DNA of 64,000 nt from Hymenobacter busanensis. GTDB lineage: Bacteria; Bacteroidota; Bacteroidia; Cytophagales; Hymenobacteraceae. The first letter of the stretch is position 1. Every line of letters begins with the position of its first letter. Both the position numbers and the translations under genes were made by a program. Location of the stretch: NCBI RefSeq assembly GCF_008727865.1, contig NZ_VTWU01000007.1, positions 124,001 through 188,000 of the forward strand, read 5' to 3'. The notes beneath the pieces were generated by a model. It did not search any database. It saw only the letters and a list, made by a program, of their open reading frames with translations, and was not told the origin of the DNA. Below are positions 56,243 to 64,000 of this stretch, in pieces.

Positions 56243-57943
56243 ATGCAAACTCCTCACCGTCTCGTCAGTGCCCTGTTGTTCCTGGTAGCCCTGCTGCTCA
56301 TCCTGCTGGTGCCCGTAGCCGTGGCGCTTGCGCAGAAACCCGTGAAGGCGGAAATCCTGCCGCTCTTCGACAAAGTGCCCGCGCCGCCCGCCGCGCCCAA
56401 CTGCAACCTGCAGCGCCCCGCCGGCTTTGCCGCCCTCGAAAAGCAGCTGGCCCAGCTGGGCCAGGCCATTGGCAGCGCCCGCACCGCCGAGCAGGCCCGC
56501 GACGAAAAAGCCTACCAGCAACTGGGCCAGCAGGCCCAGGCCGCAGGCATGGACAAGATGACCGACCAGCAGAAGCTGGCCTACATGCAGCAGCACGGCG
56601 CCGGCATGCCCGGCTACAACGCCCAGGCCGTGAACCTGGCCCAGCAGATGCAGGACCCCGCGTTTCAGGCCAAACTGGCCAAGATGAGCGACCAGGAAAA
56701 GGCGGCCTACATGCAAAAGATGATGGCCGCGCCCGGCAGCACCCAGCAGCGCATGGTGAGCGACCCGGCCTTCCAGGCCGCGCAGGCCGAGTTTATGCAG
56801 CAGATGAAGAACCCGGCCTTCAGCAAAGCCTGGCAGCAGAAATCGGAAGCCGAGCAGGACGCCTACATGCAGCAGCTTATGCGCAAGCACGGACTCGACG
56901 AAAACCGCATGAAAGCCATTGCCGGCAACCAGCCCAAAGCCGCGCCGCTGGCTCCACTGGTGGCCACCCCCGCCCTCGAAGCCATGAGCAAGCTGTCGGG
57001 CACGGTGGCCGAAGAAGCCAGCAACCCCGACGCCTTCCGCCGCCTGCACGAGCAGCTGCAGGCCGACCTCGAAGCCGTGAAGCTCGACCAGCAGGCCCAC
57101 CCACTAAAGCAGGCCCGCGAAGGCGACTGCCGCGGCCAGGAGCTGAACTACCAGCAGCAGCGCCAGTACATGAAGCGGCGCCTCGACCTGATGACGCGCT
57201 ACATGGGCCAGCTCAGCACGGCCTGGGCGGCGCACAAATCGGTGCTGAAAAACCGCGTAACGCCCTTCCACACCGAGTTGGCCAAGATTCATTACGGCGA
57301 CGACATCAAGCGGGCCGAGGAGAAGAACGTCATTGCCAGCCTGGCCGGCGGGCAGCAGCTCATGCTGCAGGAAGTAAGCCAGCTGATGGGTTACTCCGAC
57401 GTGCTCTACGACCTGAACCAGGAATATTGCGAGCTGAAAAAAGCCTACGACAAGCCCTTCCAGTGCGAGCTGGCCACCTGCTTCCCGGCCGCCGCCCGCG
57501 TCATGCTCGCCGACGGCCGCGAGGTAGCCATCAGCCGCGTGCGCCCCGGCGACGAGGTGCTGGGCTACAACGCCGCCACCGGCCAAACGGTGAAAACCCG
57601 CGTTACCCGCCTCGACATCCACGACGAGCGGAAGTACGAGCTCGTGCAGCTCACCGTGGGTGCCCCCGCCATCTACGCCGGCCTGACCACGCCGGCCGCT
57701 CCCGCCACCGACGCCACCGAGCTGCTGCTCACGCCCAACCACCCCGTGCTGACCGCCGACGGCCAGGCCCTGCGCGCCGACGAGCTGCGCCCCTCCGACG
57801 ACCTGTTGCGCCTCGCCGTCGCGGGCGTAGAAACCACCCACCTGGCCGACCGCCAGCCCGCCGGCAGCACCGGCATCGTGTACAACCTGCGCACCGAAAC
57901 CGGCAACTACTTCGTGAGCGGCGTGCTGGTGGGCTCCAAATAA
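56243..57943 (+). CDS. Exported helical-repeat protein ending in a Hint autoprocessing domain
   Basis: 566 residues, ATG at 56243. A signal/anchor (~residues 8-30, SALLFLVALLLILLVPVAVA) is followed by Gln/Met-rich helical repeats (LAKMSDQEKAAYMQKMM; QSEAEQDAYMQQLMRKHG-like; DPAFQA recurring) to ~400. Residues ~413-566 are a Hint domain: catalytic C413 in ATCFPAAARVML, ISRVRPGDEVLGYN, TPNHPVLTADGQ with H500, and the final strand NYFVSGVLVGSK. Unlike inteins, the chain ends without HN and without a C-extein or toxin. Polymorphic toxins and some secreted proteins use such Hints for release; here the cleaved product would be the N-terminal part. Confidence 0.82.
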   Translation: MQTPHRLVSALLFLVALLLILLVPVAVALAQKPVKAEILPLFDKVPAPPAAPNCNLQRPAGFAALEKQLAQLGQAIGSARTAEQARDEKAYQQLGQQAQAAGMDKMTDQQKLAYMQQHGAGMPGYNAQAVNLAQQMQDPAFQAKLAKMSDQEKAAYMQKMMAAPGSTQQRMVSDPAFQAAQAEFMQQMKNPAFSKAWQQKSEAEQDAYMQQLMRKHGLDENRMKAIAGNQPKAAPLAPLVATPALEAMSKLSGTVAEEASNPDAFRRLHEQLQADLEAVKLDQQAHPLKQAREGDCRGQELNYQQQRQYMKRRLDLMTRYMGQLSTAWAAHKSVLKNRVTPFHTELAKIHYGDDIKRAEEKNVIASLAGGQQLMLQEVSQLMGYSDVLYDLNQEYCELKKAYDKPFQCELATCFPAAARVMLADGREVAISRVRPGDEVLGYNAATGQTVKTRVTRLDIHDERKYELVQLTVGAPAIYAGLTTPAAPATDATELLLTPNHPVLTADGQALRADELRPSDDLLRLAVAGVETTHLADRQPAGSTGIVYNLRTETGNYFVSGVLVGSK

Positions 57944-57995
57944 CTGATGCAGGTACGGCGCCCAGGTAAGTGAGTGACTAAAGGGTGCCGCCTGC

Positions 57996-58037
57996 AACGC
58001 AACATGCCCCGACCAAACGGCCGGGGCATGTTGCGTT
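57996..58037. terminator. Hairpin between the Hint and LamG genes, possible bidirectional terminator
   Basis: AACGCAACATGCCCCG (57996-58011) and CGGGGCATGTTGCGTT (58022-58037) form a 16-bp perfect stem. Short T/A flanks only, so it is a probable but not fully canonical terminator for two convergent genes. Confidence 0.75.
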
Positions 58038-58056
58038 TAGAAGAAATGAGTAGTTG

Positions 58057-59046
58057 CTACCGCAGCAGCATCCGTTGCGTGGTGCGCTGGCCGTCGATGG
58101 TGAGCTGGCAGAGGTACGCGCCGGCTGCCAGGTGGCGGCTCTGGAAAGGCAGGGTGTAGGAGCCGGCGGCGCGGGTTTCTTCGAGCAGCGTGGCTACTTC
58201 GCGGCCTGCCAGGTCGAGTACCGCCACGCGCACCCGGCCAGCGCGGCGCAGCTCGAAGGGAATGGTGGTGGCGCCCCCAAACGGGTTGGGGTAGTTGGGC
58301 AGCAGCCGGGCCGCGGTGGCCGCGCTCTGTTGGCGGGCACTGTTGACCACGGTGCTGGTGCGAATCGGGTCGTTGGGTTCGGTGGCGCTGGTGGAGCCCA
58401 GCACCCCGTTGAAAGCCGCGTTGGCCAGGTTCGTGACCGTCTGGCCCGAGGCTTCCTCAAACTTAAAGTAGGCCAGCAGAAACGGCGCTGCCACGGGCGG
58501 GCCGCTGGTTCGGTCGCTCTGGATCTGGGCGGCAGAGCGCGCCGTGCTCCACACCATCACCTCGTCGATGTAGCCCTGCCAGCCGGTGTCGCTGCTGTTG
58601 TAGCCAATGCCCATGCCCGAGCCGCCGCGGGCCGGGGCGAGGATGGAGGTGCCCACGGGGGCGCCGTCGAGGTACAGGGTGCCGGTGGTGCCGTCCCAGC
58701 TATACGCCAGGTGCACCCAGGTGCGCACCGGCACCGTGCCGCCCTCCAGGTCGGAGTACAGCTCCACCCGCCCGCTGCCGTTCACGCCAAACCACGGGTC
58801 GTCGTTGCCGAATTCGATGACGGTGTTGTAGCTGCCCGAGCCGGCCCACGAAAACCCGCTGTAGTACACCCAGGCTTCGAGGGTGAAGGGCCCCGTAGCG
58901 GGCAGGGCGAAGTTCGGCACCGTTACCTGGTCGGCTTCGGTGCTGGTGAAGCCGAGGAAATTGCCGCCCCGTTGGGCGTAGCTGCTGAGACTAAGGCCGG
59001 AGCCGAGCAGGGCCAGCAACCCGGCTTTGCGAAAGAAGGAAGACAT
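58057..59046 (-). CDS. LamG-like domain protein with T9SS sorting domain
   Basis: 329 residues from the ATG at 59046 (MSSFFRKAGLLALLGSGLSL), signal peptide ending SSYAQ. Residues ~35-230 are a concanavalin A-like/LamG jelly roll: FTLEAWVYYSGFSW, WVHLAYSWDGTTGTLYLDGA and GYIDEVMVWSTARSAAQIQ are its hallmarks. The end (LLPNYPNPFGGATTIPFELR; AVLDLAGREVATLLEET; AGAYLCQLTIDGQ) is a T9SS type A sorting domain. LamG domains bind glycans or proteins. It should be displayed or released on the cell surface. A convergent gene with a Hint domain is adjacent. Confidence 0.9.
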   Translation of the reverse strand: MSSFFRKAGLLALLGSGLSLSSYAQRGGNFLGFTSTEADQVTVPNFALPATGPFTLEAWVYYSGFSWAGSGSYNTVIEFGNDDPWFGVNGSGRVELYSDLEGGTVPVRTWVHLAYSWDGTTGTLYLDGAPVGTSILAPARGGSGMGIGYNSSDTGWQGYIDEVMVWSTARSAAQIQSDRTSGPPVAAPFLLAYFKFEEASGQTVTNLANAAFNGVLGSTSATEPNDPIRTSTVVNSARQQSAATAARLLPNYPNPFGGATTIPFELRRAGRVRVAVLDLAGREVATLLEETRAAGSYTLPFQSRHLAAGAYLCQLTIDGQRTTQRMLLR

Positions 59047-59415
59047 AGCGGAAAGGAGTAGGGGTGAAATCGATGCGAAAAGACCAGCGTGAAAGCCTCC
59101 GAAATGCCGCCCCGCAGCCGGTGGACCGCCCACGGGCGCCGGGCAGCCGGGAAGACGAAATGCCCCCCAAAACAACGCGCTTCCCCGCCAGAGAACAATA
59201 ACATATTCGTGTGATACAATGCCTCTTGGCTGCTTAACCGGACCGCCCCAAGCTGCGGAGTTCTGGCCAGCTGCTCGGCGGCGGCGAAGAAATAGTTTGG
59301 CGGGAGCCTGCCCCCCGAAATACTTTTGACAGATCATGTAGTGGCGCGTTGGGCACATGGCCCGAACGTTTCCCCGCGTTGCATTCTTCTGTCCGCTATT
59401 TCCCCGTTCCGTTTC
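59047..59415. other. Divergent intergenic region, 369 bases
   Basis: Between the LamG gene and the serine hydrolase gene. It contains the hydrolase promoter at 59296-59328 and, on the minus strand side, no clear consensus box. The rest is GC-rich with no recognised element. Confidence 0.5.
59296..59328 (+). promoter_or_regulatory. Promoter of the serine hydrolase gene
   Basis: TTTG at 59296-59299, 21-base spacer, perfect TACTTTTG at 59321-59328. The ATG is 87 bases downstream at 59416, leaving a ~80-base leader. Confidence 0.7.
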
Positions 59416-60918
59416 ATGCGCAATCTTATCCGTGTGGCAGCTGCGCTGCCGTTGGCTGCTCTCGGGCTATCCAGCACAGCCAGCCAGGCCCAAACCCCGC
59501 GCTTCGCCTCGTTTGCCCAGTTCAACGATACGCTGGTGGCCCGCTTCAACCGCGGCGACTTCAAGTCGATGGAAGCCTACAGCAGCCCGGCGCTGCAAAA
59601 GATTGAGGCCGCCGGCGCCATGTCGGGCTACCTCAAGGGCTTGCAGGCCAAAACCGGCCGCATTGTGGCCACCGAGCTGCTGGCCGACAAGCCCAACAGC
59701 CACGTGTTTGCCTGGCGCGGCGAAAAGCAGAACCTGCGGGTGCGCTGGGTGTCGGCGGTGCCCGGCTCGCTCGACAACTACTTCATTTCCGACTTCATTG
59801 CCCAGCCCAACGCCCGCACCGCGCCGGTGCGCACCGACAACCGCCGCCAAACGCCGCTGGACCGGGCCGTGGACCACGCCGCCGCGCTCTATATGCAGCA
59901 CCCCGATGCCGCGGGCCTGTCGATTGGGGTGTACTGGCAGGGCAAGCAGTACTTCTACAACTACGGCGAGGTGGAAAAAGGCAGCGGCCGCCTGCCCACG
60001 GCCCGCACCTACTACGACATGGGTTCGGTGGCCAAAACCTTCGTGACGACGCTGCTGGCCCAGGCCGTGCTCGACAAAAAGGTGCAGCTAACCGACGACA
60101 TTCGCCGCTACCTGCCCGGCGACTACCCCAACCTGCAGGTGGATGGCCGCCCGGTACGCCTCGTGGATCTGGCCACGCACACCTCGGGCCTGCCCGGCCG
60201 CGCCCGCAACTACACCGCCGCCAACCAGGCCCAGCTCAAAGCCCTGAACCTGCAGGACTACACGGCCTACTACAACCGCTTTACGGCCGACAGCCTGCTG
60301 CACCACATGCACAGTTTTCAGCTGACCAGCCAGCCGGGCACCACCTACCGCTACAACAACCTCGGAATTTTGGTGCTGCAGCTGGTGCTGGAGCGCGCCT
60401 ACCAGCAGCCCTACGAACAGCTCGTGACCAAGTACGTGCAGACGCGCTTCGGCATGAAAGACACCAAGCGGGTGCTGTCGGCCGCCGAGCAGAAGCGCTA
60501 CGCCATTGGCTACGACGACAAGCAGCAGCGGCAGGAGCACCGCAACTACACCGGCTACTGGGGCGGCACCACCCTCAGCTCTACGCCCGCCGACCTGCTG
60601 ACCTACGCGCAAGCCAACTTGGCCGAGCGGGAGCCGGCCCTGAAGCTGGCCCACCAACCCGCCTGGGGCAACGGCATTGGCTTGGGCTGGATGCTTGACA
60701 CCGACCCCGATGACCAGAAGCGGGTGTTTCACAATGGGCGGAATGTCGGCTTCCATACCCGGTGTGCGCTCTACCCCGCACAGCAGCTGGGCATCGTCGT
60801 CTTCGTCAACGACAACATCAGCCAGGACCGGGTAACCGAAATGGAGCAGATGCTCACGCAAGAGCTAACAACTACCACGGCCGCCAAAGCCATGCCGGGC
60901 AAGCGGGTGAGAGGCTAG
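59416..60918 (+). CDS. Exported class C-type serine hydrolase (beta-lactamase family)
   Basis: 500 residues from the ATG at 59416 (MRNLIRVAAALPLAALGLSS), signal peptide ending ASQAQ. Residues ~30-130 form a small NTF2/DUF3887-like domain. The beta-lactamase/transpeptidase domain has SxxK as S204-V-A-K207 in YDMGSVAKTFV, YxN as YRYNNLGILV and a C-terminal HNGRNVGFHT where HxG-type triad residues are expected. Such proteins are often esterases or D-aminopeptidases rather than drug-resistance enzymes. Extra N-terminal domain supports a peripheral role at the envelope. Ends at a good terminator. Confidence 0.9.
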   Translation: MRNLIRVAAALPLAALGLSSTASQAQTPRFASFAQFNDTLVARFNRGDFKSMEAYSSPALQKIEAAGAMSGYLKGLQAKTGRIVATELLADKPNSHVFAWRGEKQNLRVRWVSAVPGSLDNYFISDFIAQPNARTAPVRTDNRRQTPLDRAVDHAAALYMQHPDAAGLSIGVYWQGKQYFYNYGEVEKGSGRLPTARTYYDMGSVAKTFVTTLLAQAVLDKKVQLTDDIRRYLPGDYPNLQVDGRPVRLVDLATHTSGLPGRARNYTAANQAQLKALNLQDYTAYYNRFTADSLLHHMHSFQLTSQPGTTYRYNNLGILVLQLVLERAYQQPYEQLVTKYVQTRFGMKDTKRVLSAAEQKRYAIGYDDKQQRQEHRNYTGYWGGTTLSSTPADLLTYAQANLAEREPALKLAHQPAWGNGIGLGWMLDTDPDDQKRVFHNGRNVGFHTRCALYPAQQLGIVVFVNDNISQDRVTEMEQMLTQELTTTTAAKAMPGKRVRG

Positions 60919-60956
60919 CCCGTCGTCTTCCACACGACTCGGCCGGACACACCAAT

Positions 60957-61006
60957 AAGCGACGAGTACCGCCCGCGAAACCGGGGCGACTCGTCGCTTA
61001 GCTTTT
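60957..61006 (+). terminator. Rho-independent terminator of the serine hydrolase gene
   Basis: AAGCGACGAGT (60957-60967) pairs with ACTCGTCGCTT (60989-60999), extended inside by partial GC pairs, followed by AGCTTTTT. Confidence 0.88.
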
Positions 61007-61039
61007 TGGGAAAGCGTATGGGGCGGTCGGAAATGCGCG

Positions 61040-61252
61040 TTAGCGCACCACGAAGCCTTTTTCTTCCCAGATTTTCACGTTCTGGGTGCGCACGAAGCGC
61101 GTTTCAATGTGGCCCCAGGCGTCCTGCTTGTACATCACCGTCTTGCCCTGCTCACGGGCCTGCAACGACGCCATTTGCTCGGCGTGGGATACAAAAACGG
61201 GGGTAGCGGGTTCGGCGGATTTCGCGCGGGAGCGTTTTGTTGGTGTTGACAT
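61040..61252 (-). CDS. Small basic hypothetical protein
   Basis: 70 residues, ATG at 61252 (MSTPTKRSRAKSAEPATPVF). A basic N-terminus is followed by a compact segment (MASLQAREQGKTVMYKQDAW, GHIETRFVRTQNVKIWEEKG) that could be a small alpha/beta fold. Similar short proteins with a terminal W-E-x-K-G-F pattern are plausible in related genomes, but no family is known to me. It is isolated, convergent with the hydrolase gene. Confidence 0.55.
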   Translation of the reverse strand: MSTPTKRSRAKSAEPATPVFVSHAEQMASLQAREQGKTVMYKQDAWGHIETRFVRTQNVKIWEEKGFVVR

Positions 61253-61580
61253 GCGTGGTGAACAATAAAGTCAGGAAAAAGGGTCAGCTTGTTTTTCGTA
61301 GCCGCACCGATTCGCACCCGGCTACGCGCCGTTTTGAAAGTCAATGCGCGTTTGCTGGCAATGAGGCGGACTTATTTTTTTCGATCCGGCTAAAAATATT
61401 TTACAAACACCTCGAAAGTGCCAAGCGCCAATAGCCTAGCACAGGCCAAGGTTGCCCCAGTGAACTGGGCCCGGCCGGGCAGTACGGCACCCGCATGGCC
61501 CGAGCCCAAAAGAAAACCGCCCCGGCCTAACGCCGGGGCGGTTAGCTACGCTTGGTGCAAGCTTAAAACGACTGCGGCGC
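61253..61580. other. Intergenic region, 328 bases
   Basis: Contains the hpd terminator at its right end (61511-61543). The middle, 61270-61430, is AT-richer, with TTATTTTTTTCGATCCGGC near 61370 and a run AAAAATATTTTACAAA, perhaps the promoter region of the small gene to the left. No other element seen. Confidence 0.5.
61511..61543 (-). terminator. Rho-independent terminator of hpd
   Basis: AACCGCCCCGGC (61515-61526) and GCCGGGGCGGTT (61532-61543) form a 12-bp stem; on the minus strand TTTTCT follows from the A-rich AGAAAA at 61511-61516. Confidence 0.85.
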
Positions 61581-62714
61581 CTACAGGTTGCCGCGCAGGG
61601 CCTGTTCCCGCTCGATGGCTTCGAACAGGGCTTTGAAGTTGCCTTTGCCGAACGACTTGGCGCCTTTGCGCTGGATGATTTCGAAGAACACCGTGGGGCG
61701 GTCTTCCACCGGCTTGGTGAAAATCTGCAGCAGGTAGCCTTCTTCGTCGCGGTCCACCAGCAGGTTCAGCTCCTTGATGCTTCCCAGCTCCTCGTCGATG
61801 GCACCCACGCGGTCGAGCAGGTCTTCGTAGTAGGTGTTGGGCACCGTCAGGAACTCCACGCCGCGGCGGCGCAGCTCGGCCACCGTCGTGCGAATGTCGT
61901 GGGTGATGATGGCAATGTGCTGCACGCCGGCGTCGTGGTAGAAGTCGAGGTACTCTTCAATCTGCGACTTTTTCTTGCCTTCGGCGGGCTCGTTGATGGG
62001 GAATTTCACGAAGCCGTTGCCGTTCGACACCACCTTCGACATCAGGGCCGAGTACTCGGTCGAAATATCGTCGTCGTCGAAGGTGATGAGCAGCTTAAAG
62101 CCCATCACGTCTTCGTAGAACTTCACCCACTGGTTCATCTGGCCCCAGCCCACGTTGCCCACGCAGTGGTCCACGTACTGCAGGCCCACCGGGTTGCCCT
62201 GCGGAATATTGCTCGATTTAGCCACGTAGCCGGGCAGGAACGGGCCGTTGTACTTCGAGCGCTCCACAAAAGTGTGGATGGTTTCGCCGTAGGTGTAGAT
62301 GCCAGCCATGGTCACCTCGCCGTGCTCGTCGGAAATGGTGTAGGGCTCGAAAGCGGGTTTGGCGCCGCGCTTGGTGGTTTCTTCGAAGGATTTGCGGGCG
62401 TCATCAACCCACAGCGCCATCACCTTCACCCCGTCGCCGTGCTTGGCCACGTGGCGCGTGATGTCGGAATCGGGCAGGAGCGAGGTGGTGAGAACCAGCC
62501 GGATTTTATTCTGCTGAAGCACGTAGCTGGCCCGGTCGCGCACGCCGGTTTCGGGGCCCGAATACGCCACCAGCTCGAAGCCGAATGCGGCCTGGTAGAA
62601 GTAAGCCGACTGCTTGGCGTTGCCGACGTAGAATTCGAGGTGGTCGGTGCCGTTGAGGGGCAGGAAATCGGCGGTGGCAGGGGTGGCCGCGGCGGCCGGC
62701 GTCATCGTTTCCAT
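61581..62714 (-). CDS. hpd: 4-Hydroxyphenylpyruvate dioxygenase
   Basis: 377 residues from the ATG at 62714 (METMTPAAAATPATADFLPL), normal length. The two vicinal-oxygen-chelate halves show NGTDHLEFYVGNAKQSAYFY, VDHCVGNVGWGQMNQWVKFY (first iron His), GVQHIAIITHDIRT (second iron His) and FFEIIQRKGAKSFGKGNFKA (iron Glu plus C-terminal helix). It converts 4-hydroxyphenylpyruvate to homogentisate with O2 and CO2 release, in tyrosine degradation; homogentisate also feeds plastoquinone/tocopherol-like or pigment routes in some bacteria. No hmgA or fahA is adjacent. Divergent from a small gene; ends at a strong terminator. Confidence 0.96.
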   Translation of the reverse strand: METMTPAAAATPATADFLPLNGTDHLEFYVGNAKQSAYFYQAAFGFELVAYSGPETGVRDRASYVLQQNKIRLVLTTSLLPDSDITRHVAKHGDGVKVMALWVDDARKSFEETTKRGAKPAFEPYTISDEHGEVTMAGIYTYGETIHTFVERSKYNGPFLPGYVAKSSNIPQGNPVGLQYVDHCVGNVGWGQMNQWVKFYEDVMGFKLLITFDDDDISTEYSALMSKVVSNGNGFVKFPINEPAEGKKKSQIEEYLDFYHDAGVQHIAIITHDIRTTVAELRRRGVEFLTVPNTYYEDLLDRVGAIDEELGSIKELNLLVDRDEEGYLLQIFTKPVEDRPTVFFEIIQRKGAKSFGKGNFKALFEAIEREQALRGNL

Positions 62715-62882
62715 ATGATTGGGGAAGCTGGGGGTGGAAAATTCGCGACTCAGGAGGAAATACTCCGGTAAAAATACGGTTTCAGCGTAATTAGTGCCCA
62801 AGCCGCCGAAGTGCGGAATGGTTTGGGGTTTTTTCCCAACTTTGCCGCTGTAGCTGCCGCATTGGCTCAACCTACTTTCTTT

Positions 62883-63263
62883 ATGGATACCAACGCTCTG
62901 AACGCGGCCCTGGTGGCCCTGCTAGCCAAAAAACACGAACTGCACCAGCTCGCCTACAGCGACGCCCGCTACGACGACATGGAGGAGGAACTCCACGACC
63001 TCGAAGACGATTTCAACGAGGAGTACGGCGAATACCTGGAGAAGGCGCTGGAGAAAGTGCACGGCGACCTGAGCTCCGATACCGACGTGCTGCTGCCCAC
63101 GGCCTACCTGCCCAACAACCCCCAGCCCGTGGCCGAAGACGGCGTGTGGGTGGATTCGGAGAAGTACCCCGGTAAGCAGGTGCGCCTGGTGCTGCTGCCC
63201 AACCCCACGCGCTTGGTGCTGAACACCGGCAAAGGCCAGCAACACGAGCTCTGGAAGGCATAA
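62883..63263 (+). CDS. Acidic conserved hypothetical protein
   Basis: 126 residues from the ATG at 62883 (MDTNALNAALVALLAKKHEL). First ~60 residues form an amphipathic helix pair with acidic patches (DARYDDMEEELHDLEDDFNE), ending EYLEKALEKVHGD; the rest holds short strands (RLVLLPNPTRLVLNT). Gene is well placed with an AACTTTG box ~45 bases upstream (near 62838). I recall near-identical helical starts in Hymenobacter proteins but no function. The protein is likely cytoplasmic and soluble. A short inverted heptamer array follows. Confidence 0.75.
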   Translation: MDTNALNAALVALLAKKHELHQLAYSDARYDDMEEELHDLEDDFNEEYGEYLEKALEKVHGDLSSDTDVLLPTAYLPNNPQPVAEDGVWVDSEKYPGKQVRLVLLPNPTRLVLNTGKGQQHELWKA

Positions 63264-63269
63264 TGTGTG

Positions 63270-63297
63270 TTGCCAGTTGCCAGTTGCCAGTTGCCAG
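63270..63297. repeat. Heptamer tandem array, reverse orientation (4 units of TTGCCAG)
   Basis: Four direct TTGCCAG units right after the 62883 gene, equal to CTGGCAA on the other strand. Further scattered single copies (CTGGCAACTG near 63320; AGGCAACTG near 63410) surround it. Confidence 0.75.
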
Positions 63298-63417
63298 TTG
63301 TCGGTCGAGAGGCCGGTAGCTGGCAACTGCGCTTTAGGGCAACGCATACTTTGTTCCAGCCTACCCACAGCTCGGCTGTCTGTACGGATAACTGATAACT
63401 CGCAACAGGCAACTGAT

Positions 63418-63768
63418 ATGCTCTACCGCATTGCCGAGGCTGCCGACTGGCAGGAAGCCCGGCAAACCGGCTTTTTCGCCAGCGCCGACCTGCAGGCCGA
63501 GGGCTTCATTCATACCTCTGAACTGTACCAGGTGCTGGAAACCGCCGCCCGCTACTATGCCGGCCGCCTCGGTCTGGTGCTGCTGGAGCTGGATGAAGAT
63601 GCGCTCCAGGCCGCGGGTGTGGTCGTAAAGCGCGAGTTTGTGGCCAGCCGCCAGCAGGATTTCGCGCACGTGTTTGGGCCCATTCCACTGGCTGCCGTGG
63701 TGCGCTCTTGGCCCTTCGCCGCAGCTGCCGACGGCCGGTTTTCGCTGCCGACGGAATTGGGCGGCTAA
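63418..63768 (+). CDS. DUF952 family protein
   Basis: 116 residues from the ATG at 63418 (MLYRIAEAADWQEARQTGFF). DUF952 marks are the initial YRIA..W..A, then SADLQAEGFIHTSELYQV, LVLLELDEDAL and the end FAHVFGPIPLAAVV. The small family is found in bacteria and plants and is related to glutathione S-transferase-like or unknown small folds; function unknown. It starts 155 bases after the acidic protein gene; that gap holds the heptamer array. Confidence 0.9.
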   Translation: MLYRIAEAADWQEARQTGFFASADLQAEGFIHTSELYQVLETAARYYAGRLGLVLLELDEDALQAAGVVVKREFVASRQQDFAHVFGPIPLAAVVRSWPFAAAADGRFSLPTELGG

Positions 63769-63790
63769 GCCCGGGGCCGGAACCGCTGTG

Positions 63791-63952
63791 CTAAGACAAG
63801 AGTCTGATACCAATGTGCTCGACGCGCTGGTGAAGCTGTTCTGCGACGCCTGCCAGGGCTACCCCGCCAAGAAGTTATTCATCTATGGTAACCGAAACGG
63901 CAACAACAAGCAGACGAACAGCAACCTGACCTTCTATCATCAGATCATCTAG
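63791..63952 (+). pseudogene. Possible gene remnant in a frame interrupted by stops
   Basis: A reading from 63791 gives LRQESDTNVLDALVKLFCDA, then GYPAKKLFIYGNRNGNNKQT and LTFYHQII to a TAG at 63950, but the frame continues as ELT, a second stop and HGWQAVLIVEGL to the window end. The segment LFIYGNRNGNN resembles the nuclease-domain sequence of phage large-terminase proteins (IYGDxxG pattern), but the match is weak. It may be decayed or mis-framed; the rest lies beyond the window. Confidence 0.3.
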
Positions 63953-64000
63953 GAGCTAACCTAGCACGGGTGGCAAGCGGTGCTGATAGTGGAAGGTCTC

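Noticed and set aside
57974-59061. Plus-strand frames opposite the LamG gene
   Set aside because: Shadow of the minus-strand LamG/T9SS gene, whose motifs are unambiguous.
1-64000. tRNA, rRNA, riboswitch or complete insertion sequence
   Set aside because: No cloverleaf with the T-loop GTTCGA pattern, no conserved rRNA segment, no riboswitch core and no transposase with terminal repeats was recognised by reading; very divergent ones could be missed.

Overview
The window reads as a chromosomal segment of a high-GC member of the Bacteroidota, most likely Hymenobacter or a close relative in the Hymenobacteraceae. The evidence is: Bacteroidota-type promoters (TTG or TTTG, about 19-21 bases, then TAnnTTTG); two proteins with type IX secretion (T9SS) C-terminal sorting domains; families largely confined to the phylum (DUF3276/PUR, DUF3822, DUF4296, DUF1573 with signal peptide); and a GC-rich coding sequence, which the rest of the phylum mostly lacks. 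No rRNA, tRNA, complete insertion sequence or convincing CRISPR array was recognised. The assignment is inferred from reading alone.

Layout. 1-5950: end of an M48 peptidase gene, an AT-richer DUF4304-like gene, ychF, a DUF218 membrane protein, a DUF3276 nucleic-acid-binding protein and a DUF58 protein. 5950-15800: ordinary metabolism and repair (AlkA-type glycosylase, GNAT, nhaA, threonine aldolase, phosphoesterase, two NUDIX hydrolases, coaD with DUF3822). 15774-16308 is non-coding or doubtful and holds a degenerate 21-bp tandem repeat. 16300-26500: thioesterase, RecD-like helicase, DUF1573 protein, YggS, a DUF58/membrane/VWA (Bat-like) operon, CsaA, DUF922 protein and a MATE exporter. 26670-29063: egtB-egtD, an ergothioneine-type pathway. 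29335-39858: mostly plus-strand genes for two disordered proteins, a MenC-like enzyme, a double aspartyl-protease/PDZ protein, an acyltransferase, a hydrolase, a phasin-like protein with a histone-H1-like tail, an ABC1 kinase and a large envelope protein.

40040-50872 is the most distinctive region. A TPR sensor histidine kinase and a LuxR-type response regulator are followed, across a perfect hairpin, by three tightly spaced genes of long helical proteins without signal peptides. The first has the length and layout of alpha-xenorhabdolysin XaxA-type pore-forming toxins, with a long helix bundle interrupted by one hydrophobic hairpin. The cassette is interpreted as a tripartite alpha-helical toxin-like system. 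51206-63768 holds T9SS cargo, an HTH regulator with a strikingly regular four-site operator-like array, a phosphohexomutase, a secreted protein ending in a Hint domain, a class C-type serine hydrolase, HPPD and small conserved proteins. The last 200 bases may contain a decayed gene fragment.

Intergenic space contains interspersed long palindromes (GTCATCCTGAGC type and a CATGCAGAG type), heptamer CNGGCAA tandem arrays at three places, and about ten factor-independent terminators. Several genes have their -7 box only 4-7 bases from the start codon, which suggests leaderless mRNAs.
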